Source of the DNA: Beroe forskalii
Taxonomy: Eukaryota > Ctenophora > Nuda > Beroida > Beroidae
Assembly: GCA_011033025.1 (NCBI GenBank)
Contig: WFMF01000063.1
Location: 246,572 to 310,571, forward strand
Direction: 5' to 3'
DNA: 64,000 nt
How positions within the stretch are numbered: position 1 is the stretch's first letter; each line of letters begins with the position of its first letter. This document shows positions 58,195-64,000 of the stretch, piece by piece. A program made the position numbers and the translations under genes. The notes under the pieces are model-generated. The model was given only the letters and a program-made list of their open reading frames with translations. It was not told the origin of the DNA and did no database searches.

Positions 58195-59898
58195 ATGGAC
58201 TCTATACTATCCATTCAAGATTCAAGATTCAACTTTTACATTGATAAGATTGATAAGATTCGTGAAAAATTCCACTACAACAACTCGATTCAAGAATGCA
58301 CTGAAACATCCTCTGAAATGTTTGACTTTATGCCTACATCCATGGATGAGATAAAGGATATTATCAGAGAGAGTGGAGTTAAGTGCTCACCTGCTGACAT
58401 TTTGCCTCAGGAGTTACTTGAAGACAACATAGACATGTTACTTCCAAACATTGTTGACCTGGTAAACACATCCTTAAAATCTGGTACTATGGATGGAGTA
58501 AAACTGGCTGACATTGCACCTCTGCTTAAGGATAGAAAACTTGATTCAAATGATCTCAATAGTTACCGACCTGTTTCAAACCTTACCTTTATTGGCAAAT
58601 TGGTAGAACGTGTTGTCCTCAGAAGACTGAACACCCATATGGAACAAAATAACCTCCTCTGCCCAGATCAGTTTGCATACAAGAAAAACCACAGCACTGA
58701 AACAATTCTTTTCAAAATTGTTAATGATCTGTTTATTGCTGCAGATGAGCATTCTGCCACAATTGTAATGTTGTTAGATCTCAGTGCAGCATTTGACACA
58801 GTTGATCACGATCTGCTTCTGACTATCCTCAAAAATGAAATTGGTCTCCGAGGTACTGCTTTGTCATGGTTCACAAGCTTCCTCAAAGGTCGTGCACAAA
58901 GAATAAGACTTGGCTCAATTACTTCTGAGACAATCATCATCAAGTTTGGAGTTCCCCAGGGATCAGTTTTAGGTCCGGTTCTATTCAACATTTACATTCG
59001 ATCTATCTACTTGACCATTAAGAAACTGGGATTCAGCATTTTTGGCTATGCAGATGATCATCAGGTAACCAAGAAATTTCGTCCAACAGAACAACTGGAT
59101 GTATTGACCAATCAGATAAATGACTGTTTATATGCTATTAGAAAATGGATGTCCAAGTTTTATCTGCAGCTGAATGAGCCCAAGACTCAAATCATAGTAT
59201 TTGGGTCAAGTAAGATTCTGAAAAAGATTGTCATCAATGGTGTGAATCTGTTATCTGGCACAACCATAAGGTTTCAATCAGTAGTGAAAAACCTTGGTTT
59301 TCAAATGGACCAAAGGCTAACATTTGCCAAACAAATAGTTTCATTGAAAAAGAGCTCATTTCACACTATCCGAAATCTGAGCAAAGTTAGATTTCTGCTA
59401 ACAACAGATCATATGAAATTAGTGGTCAATAGTATGGTTATATCTTGTTTGGACTACTGCAATGGCTTATACTATGGAATTGCTGAGAAACAACTGAATC
59501 AGCTGCAAGTAATTCAAAACTCTGCTGCCAAGCTTGTTTCAGGAAAGTATAAGTATGACCATGTTGGAGATGACCTACACAACCTCCATTGGCTTCAGAT
59601 CAAAAAACGCATTGTCTTTAAACTAGCACTCTTGTCATACAAAGCACTCAATGGCCATGCACCAATTTATATCCAAGACATGTTCTGCTACTCATATCAA
59701 GGTTATAGGCCAAAGTTACTGACCCCAGCAATGAACACTACTTATGGCCAAAGGAGCCTTTCATTCATTGGACCAAAAATCCTCAATAACCTTCCTTCTT
59801 ACATCACAACTGCTGAAAGTACAGTGACATTCAAAAAACTTTTGAAAACTTTTCTTTTCAGTCTCACCATCTCTGAAACTATGAATCTTACTAGGTGA
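58195..59898 (+). mobile_element. LINE reverse transcriptase ORF, CR1/L2-type (5'-truncated, ORF open)
   Basis: 567 residues without an internal stop. Motifs in order: SYRPVSNLTFIGKLVERVV (about 122), QFAYKKNHSTETIL, LLDLSAAFDTVDH with the first catalytic Asp (about 193-205), GVPQGSVLGPVLFNIY, GYADDHQV with the catalytic YADD (about 284-291), and LNEPKTQIIVFG. The C-terminus has LHWLQIKKRIVFKLALLSY and ALNGHAPIYI, then a RSLSFIGPKILNNLP region, typical of CR1/L2-like LINEs. The N-terminal apurinic endonuclease is missing, so the element is 5'-truncated. The 3' end is an (ATT)n tail at about 60133-60152. It lies 345 bp upstream of the intronless dynactin gene. Confidence 0.88.
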
Positions 59899-60243
59899 CT
59901 TTCAGGAAATTTTAAGGACACATATTTGGTGCCTCACTGAATATTTTCTGATTTTTGATATGATTAGTTGAGCTCGGCTATCTTAGTTTAGTTTTCGTTT
60001 TCTTAATGTCTAGTTTCAAGTGTCAGCACTTTTTCAGTTATTAACACCTTTTAGTAGAATATTTTTGGCTTCAGTTGGTTCTACACTGCTGAGTATAAGT
60101 TTTTTCTTAATAGCGGTGTATCTAAATTGCAATTATTATTATTATTATTATTAACTAATCTGAAATCTTTATTTGCTTCTTTTGAAGTGAACAATTTTGG
60201 CTTTATTTTTAATTAATACAATCAAATTTGAGGTTGCATAGAC
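59899..60243 (+). other. LINE 3' UTR, (ATT)n tail and short gene upstream region
   Basis: 59899-60152 is the LINE 3' UTR with an (ATT)n tail. Only about 90 bp separate the tail from the dynactin ATG, with GCATAG|AC directly before the ATG as a possible splice acceptor. Confidence 0.55.
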
Positions 60244-61590
60244 ATGTGTAGCTGTGAAGTCAACTATTCATGTGCCTGTGGAAAATCAATGCCACTCATA
60301 TACTTATTCTTTTGCAAGTATTGTGTAACACTTAGATGCCCCAAATGTGTTTCACATGAAGTAGACTCATATTATTGCCCACATTGTTTAGAAAATATCC
60401 CATCTGCTGAGGCCAAGTCAATGAAGAACAAGTGTACTAACTGTCTTGAGTGCCCTAACTGTACCAATATTGTTCAAGTGCGCTCAGCCCAGGTTCCTAT
60501 GGTCAGGCGTGAAGCTGGTAAAGTGAAAGGATTTGGCCAATTCAAGAAGGTTTATTACCTGCAATGCTCATTCTGTTTCTGGACAACCAGAGATATAAAT
60601 GATTTGCCAGACAAAGCTGCTCCCAATGGTCCCTGGATTGAGGCAGCCACTGAAGACACCTGGATGATAAATATAATCAACTACTACCGTAATTTGATCC
60701 AAAGAGAAAAATTTGAGATGGAGAAGAGGAAACGGCAGAGAAGAGGTAGTTTTCTTGGATCTCTTGGAATAAGTGAAAAGCTCTTGCCATTTTCCAAATT
60801 ATCTCGCACTTCATTCAGTATGAATCTGGCAGGTTCAGGACAATATGATGAAAACATTATAAACAATTTCACACCAGTTGAACCTGATGAAGAAACAGAA
60901 CCTGCTGATGAAAAGTATTACTCAGCACCTGGTGAGCCATATGAGTATGCTTCCATTGCAAGTCGTATTAACCAGCCTAGTAATCAGGTAAACACATCTT
61001 CTGAATTGAAGCCTAATTGTACCCATTTGATGGTGAAAAGGTCCCAGAGATGTAGAGAGTGTGAGCATAATCTCAGTAAGCCAGAATTCAATCCATCATC
61101 TATCAAATTCAAAATACATCAAATTGCCCTAAGGTTTGTTCCTCGTTTTAGGATTGTAAAAGCTGTGACTTTGGAGGCTGATAAGTACTGTAGCATTCAA
61201 TGCTCATTAACCAATCCAACAGAATATAACTTGCCTGTTGAATTTTTGCCACTTTCTGATGATCATCCATACAACTCAAAAATAACTGCAGATGTTATCC
61301 TCCCACAAAAAGAATTAATATTAGCAGCACGTGATGATACTGCTGAGTATGGTGCTGAAGGTCTGACAAAAGAATTTGATGATGATCCTGACATAGTTAT
61401 AGAGAGGCGCATGAATAAGCTCAAGTTTATCATACAAGTCAAGCCGTATTCTTCTGGTGAGGTAAGAATAGGATTCCATCTTAAATATAAGTATAAGAAC
61501 ATGACTCCTTCAATTCGGCCAGAAGAACAGAAAGATCCTGAGGATGTGAATGTGACACCATGTGTAACAGTATGTCTTGGTAAAGTATGA
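60244..61590 (+). CDS. DCTN4: Dynactin subunit 4 (p62), single exon
   Basis: 448 residues, close to vertebrate p62 (about 460). p62 is part of the pointed-end complex of dynactin, the dynein cofactor, and helps bind cargo and cap the Arp1 filament. The N-terminal zinc-binding Cys series is present: CKYC, CPKC and CVSHEVDSYYCPHCLENIPS, then CTNCLECPNC (about 63-72) and CSFC (about 114). CRECEHNLSKPEFNPSSIKF at about 271, the family signature, is present. The C-terminal half has EYGAEGLTKEFDDDPDI and a SGEVRIGFHLKYKYKN strand region. No intron interrupts the frame, unlike the DEP gene at the other end of the window. Start chosen at the first ATG, whose product aligns with the family N-terminus. 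Confidence 0.95.
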   Translation: MCSCEVNYSCACGKSMPLIYLFFCKYCVTLRCPKCVSHEVDSYYCPHCLENIPSAEAKSMKNKCTNCLECPNCTNIVQVRSAQVPMVRREAGKVKGFGQFKKVYYLQCSFCFWTTRDINDLPDKAAPNGPWIEAATEDTWMINIINYYRNLIQREKFEMEKRKRQRRGSFLGSLGISEKLLPFSKLSRTSFSMNLAGSGQYDENIINNFTPVEPDEETEPADEKYYSAPGEPYEYASIASRINQPSNQVNTSSELKPNCTHLMVKRSQRCRECEHNLSKPEFNPSSIKFKIHQIALRFVPRFRIVKAVTLEADKYCSIQCSLTNPTEYNLPVEFLPLSDDHPYNSKITADVILPQKELILAARDDTAEYGAEGLTKEFDDDPDIVIERRMNKLKFIIQVKPYSSGEVRIGFHLKYKYKNMTPSIRPEEQKDPEDVNVTPCVTVCLGKV

Positions 61591-62636
61591 TTTTTAGTTT
61601 AATAATAGAATGTAATTAATTTATATATTTGTGACATAATTAATGATTGCAACATGATTAATGATTTTTAATGTGTTGGGTCTTAATTATTTATGTTACC
61701 AAGTGAGCAAGATGACAAAATTCAGAATTACACAAATGGGATTTAGCTTATAAATATTCATAGAACTTACTATAATTGATGATAAATTGTTGTTAATTAT
61801 ATTAATGGAAAAGGGGCCTTACTTAAAATGAAGCATTTAATTTAGCACAGCTTTTTTGTCTGTATTATTTCTCAAACTTTAAGTCACTCTGAGTTTGATT
61901 ATTGATATCTTTTGAAGATTAAAGTAGTTTATTACATGGGCATCTTATTTAAAAGGTATTTCAAACTATTACTACCTAAGCCCGTTTTTCAATGCATGAC
62001 AAGAAGGATATAATTTTAGTTGTTTTCCTTGTAATATAATTATAATTACCTTTCAAATTTAGTTAAAAGTCATCTATGTTTTAGAGTTGAGGTTGTGTGA
62101 ATTTTATTATATTTCAATGATTTAGATCTGTTGAATATTCAAACAGATAAGAGTTTTTTTCAAATGTTTCAAGATATATTTGGAAGTATATTTTTGGAAG
62201 TATTTGGGCAGTATATTGAATCATTGTTTATTGACAATATTAGATTGAACATCATTATCAATTGAATTGCATTTTGAAGTGGAACCTTATCTGATTGAAT
62301 TATGATGGCCCTATGGCAATTAAGTCACCACAAACTAAGTCACTATGGTGTAATAAGATAAGTAGTAACCAGTAATAACTACAACTAGCGGTTACTACCC
62401 TTAACTTCTTTCTTCTAGCAAATTTACTGAGTTTACTAGTATAGCTAATGCAATTCAAGTGACTCTTTAGCTATCATGCAATCTCAGTGACTTTTCATTC
62501 AATGAGGCCTATTGCAATTATGAATTATAGCCCTACTATGACTTTCCCATGAATCTTGCATTGAAAAATAAATTTCTGATGACATAATCAAATCATTTAT
62601 GATTTCGATGTTCTGATAACATTTTCTTTATTAGGT
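61591..62636 (+). other. Intergenic between DCTN4 and WDR6-like gene
   Basis: About 1 kb, AT-rich. An AATAATAGAATG context at 61601 may be part of the DCTN4 3' UTR. Ends in a pyrimidine-rich TTTTCTTTATTAG just before the next ATG, a possible acceptor for a 5'-UTR intron or trans-splicing. No repeat seen. Confidence 0.5.
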
Positions 62637-64000
62637 ATGTCACATCTTTTCGACAGAACTACAGTTGAATGTTGTCTGCCATCTGTTGCTGTGACTGCTA
62701 TTTCTATCTTACAGAACAATCAGGTGATCTCTGCACTTTCCTCATATTTAGTTAACTTAAGTACCTCCGTCAAATTGAAATTATTTAACCACCAAGCTAT
62801 CCATATCATTTGCCCTTCAAAAACCTTAATTTTGTGCTGTGGTGGTCATAGTGTTTGCCTTATTGATGCAAACAAAATGTCTATTGTTCAGCCTGAGTGT
62901 AGGCTCAGTGATTGGGTTGTGAGTGCACAATGGTTTGAGGAGGATAAAATAGCTGTACTATATGCACATAATAGTGTAGCTCTCTTAAATAGAAATGGGT
63001 TTAAGACATTGACCATAGTTCGCTGTGACAGTTGCTGCATTGTTTACGGTGGTTGCTTAATAATGGAGGGCCCTGACCTCGTGTGTTGCTCTGGTACTGT
63101 GTTCAATAGACCATTGCTATGGAAGCCTTTCTCTGAACATAAGGGGAGAGTTTTGGCTGAATATTCTGGACATACTGGAGTTATATTTGACATCAAGGTT
63201 ACAGCTTTAAAATTGTACACTGTATCTGATGATAGAACTTTGATAATTTGGGACAGGTCCACTGGTACTATATTGAAACGTTTGTATGGTCACACTGCCC
63301 GAATTTTGAAGGTGTGTCTTGCCCAAGATATGCAGTGTGTTGTCACTGTGGGGGAGGATAATCAATGTGTTGTATGGTGTGAAGATACTGGGCTGGTGGT
63401 TAGGAAGTTCACCCCTCATACTGGTTATGGTATAAGGAGTATTGCATACAAGGATGGTTTGATTGTCACTGGTGGTTGGGATTCTAGTGTCATGGAACTT
63501 CAGCTGCCTAACAAAACTGTTGATAAAACTTTCCCTAAGTTTACTTCATCGAGTCCTTCAGATCCTCCAAAATGGGTGATGTGGCTCAGTTCCTCAGAGC
63601 TACTAGCCCAATTAACTAGTGGTGAATTGCGTGTTTATGACACTTTGAATGGATTTAACATACTTGTTGATCAACATGAATCTATGTTCAAAGACTATTC
63701 TAAATTTTGCAAAGTTGGGAATGTGACTATTATCGGAGGTATCACAGGGGTATTTTGTTTGATTGATAATACCACCAAGATCTTCAATTATACCGAAAGT
63801 AGAAAGAAATCCAAAGTGTTTTCTTTAACAACAGTAGCAGTAAGATCACATGTCCCTGATAAATTCGTGTGCTGTCAAGCCGAAGGAGAACTTACTCTGT
63901 TTTCTGTGTCTGAGGATCCTGGGCAAATTGTGGTCATTTCATCTTTTGTGCTTCCAAAGTCGAAAAACAGATGGGTAACTGCTGCTTTTTCTAATCACAG
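62637..64000 (+). CDS. WDR6: WDR6-like WD-repeat protein, 5' part (runs off window)
   Basis: Frame open from the ATG at 62637 to the window end, 454 codons with no intron visible. WDR6 is the scaffold partner of the FTSJ1/Trm7 tRNA 2'-O-methyltransferase, in yeast Rtt10/Trm734, acting on the wobble position. Landmarks match the N-terminal propeller of WDR6: LSDWVVSAQWFEEDKIAVLY with AHNSVALLN (about 91-119); SGHTGVIFDI with SDDRTLIIWD (about 181-206); YGHTARILKV with TVGEDNQCVVWCEDTG (about 215-247); and HTGYGIRSIAYKDGLIVTGG with WDSSV. Vertebrate WDR6 exceeds 1,100 residues, so more than half lies outside. Same strand as DCTN4, 1 kb downstream. Confidence 0.9.
   Translation, partial: MSHLFDRTTVECCLPSVAVTAISILQNNQVISALSSYLVNLSTSVKLKLFNHQAIHIICPSKTLILCCGGHSVCLIDANKMSIVQPECRLSDWVVSAQWFEEDKIAVLYAHNSVALLNRNGFKTLTIVRCDSCCIVYGGCLIMEGPDLVCCSGTVFNRPLLWKPFSEHKGRVLAEYSGHTGVIFDIKVTALKLYTVSDDRTLIIWDRSTGTILKRLYGHTARILKVCLAQDMQCVVTVGEDNQCVVWCEDTGLVVRKFTPHTGYGIRSIAYKDGLIVTGGWDSSVMELQLPNKTVDKTFPKFTSSSPSDPPKWVMWLSSSELLAQLTSGELRVYDTLNGFNILVDQHESMFKDYSKFCKVGNVTIIGGITGVFCLIDNTTKIFNYTESRKKSKVFSLTTVAVRSHVPDKFVCCQAEGELTLFSVSEDPGQIVVISSFVLPKSKNRWVTAAFSNH

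Overview
The window is animal nuclear DNA. The genes have introns with GT-AG borders (often 100-450 bp), the coding is sparse, and several classes of eukaryotic transposon are present: hAT-type, CR1/L2-type LINEs and a Penelope-like element. The proteins I can name (dynactin p62, WDR6, a tandem-DEP protein, a TTC39/IML2-family protein) occur across metazoans. Short introns, AT-rich intergenic DNA and a divergent XK-related-like protein suggest an early-branching or otherwise invertebrate animal. I cannot name the phylum from sequence alone.

Layout. 1-5.4 kb is a genic island: a small multipass membrane protein (+, three exons) preceded by a near-perfect 98-nt palindrome, then an eight-exon tandem-DEP gene (-). 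5.4-13.7 kb holds no gene I can support, only repeat debris: telomere-like CCCTAA variants, a tRNA-like relic and several short LINE 3' ends. 13.7-18.4 kb is a 4.7-kb DNA transposon-like element whose centre is a 2.4-kb, 13-bp minisatellite. From about 19.57 to 54.47 kb lies a large imperfect palindrome. Each arm carries a TTC39-like gene and, tail-to-tail with it, a small secreted galectin-like gene. Removing arm-specific insertions leaves about 7.5 kb on both sides. The left arm holds a hAT-type element with a second element nested in it, a local tandem duplication and a foldback insertion. The right arm holds a second copy of the 4.7-kb element, a different 3.6-kb minisatellite-bearing element and a 439-bp retroposon-like insertion. 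Because the other arm keeps the unoccupied site, target duplications can be read directly. The 9-kb spacer (29.2-38.2 kb) has a decayed Penelope-like element, a multi-hairpin foldback element, a 32-bp minisatellite and a third, broken galectin-like copy. 54.5-60.2 kb has GC-rich repeats, a decayed LINE and a LINE with an open reverse transcriptase ORF. 60.2-64 kb has intronless dynactin p62 and the 5' part of WDR6, which runs off the right edge.

Biology. The single-copy genes are housekeeping or signalling genes with no obvious joint pathway. The unusual part is structural: an inverted gene duplication decorated by at least four DNA-transposon-like families, three of which carry their own internal minisatellites. 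Most of the long open frames in the window are minisatellites whose period is not divisible by three, so they stay open in all phases. They should not be read as proteins.
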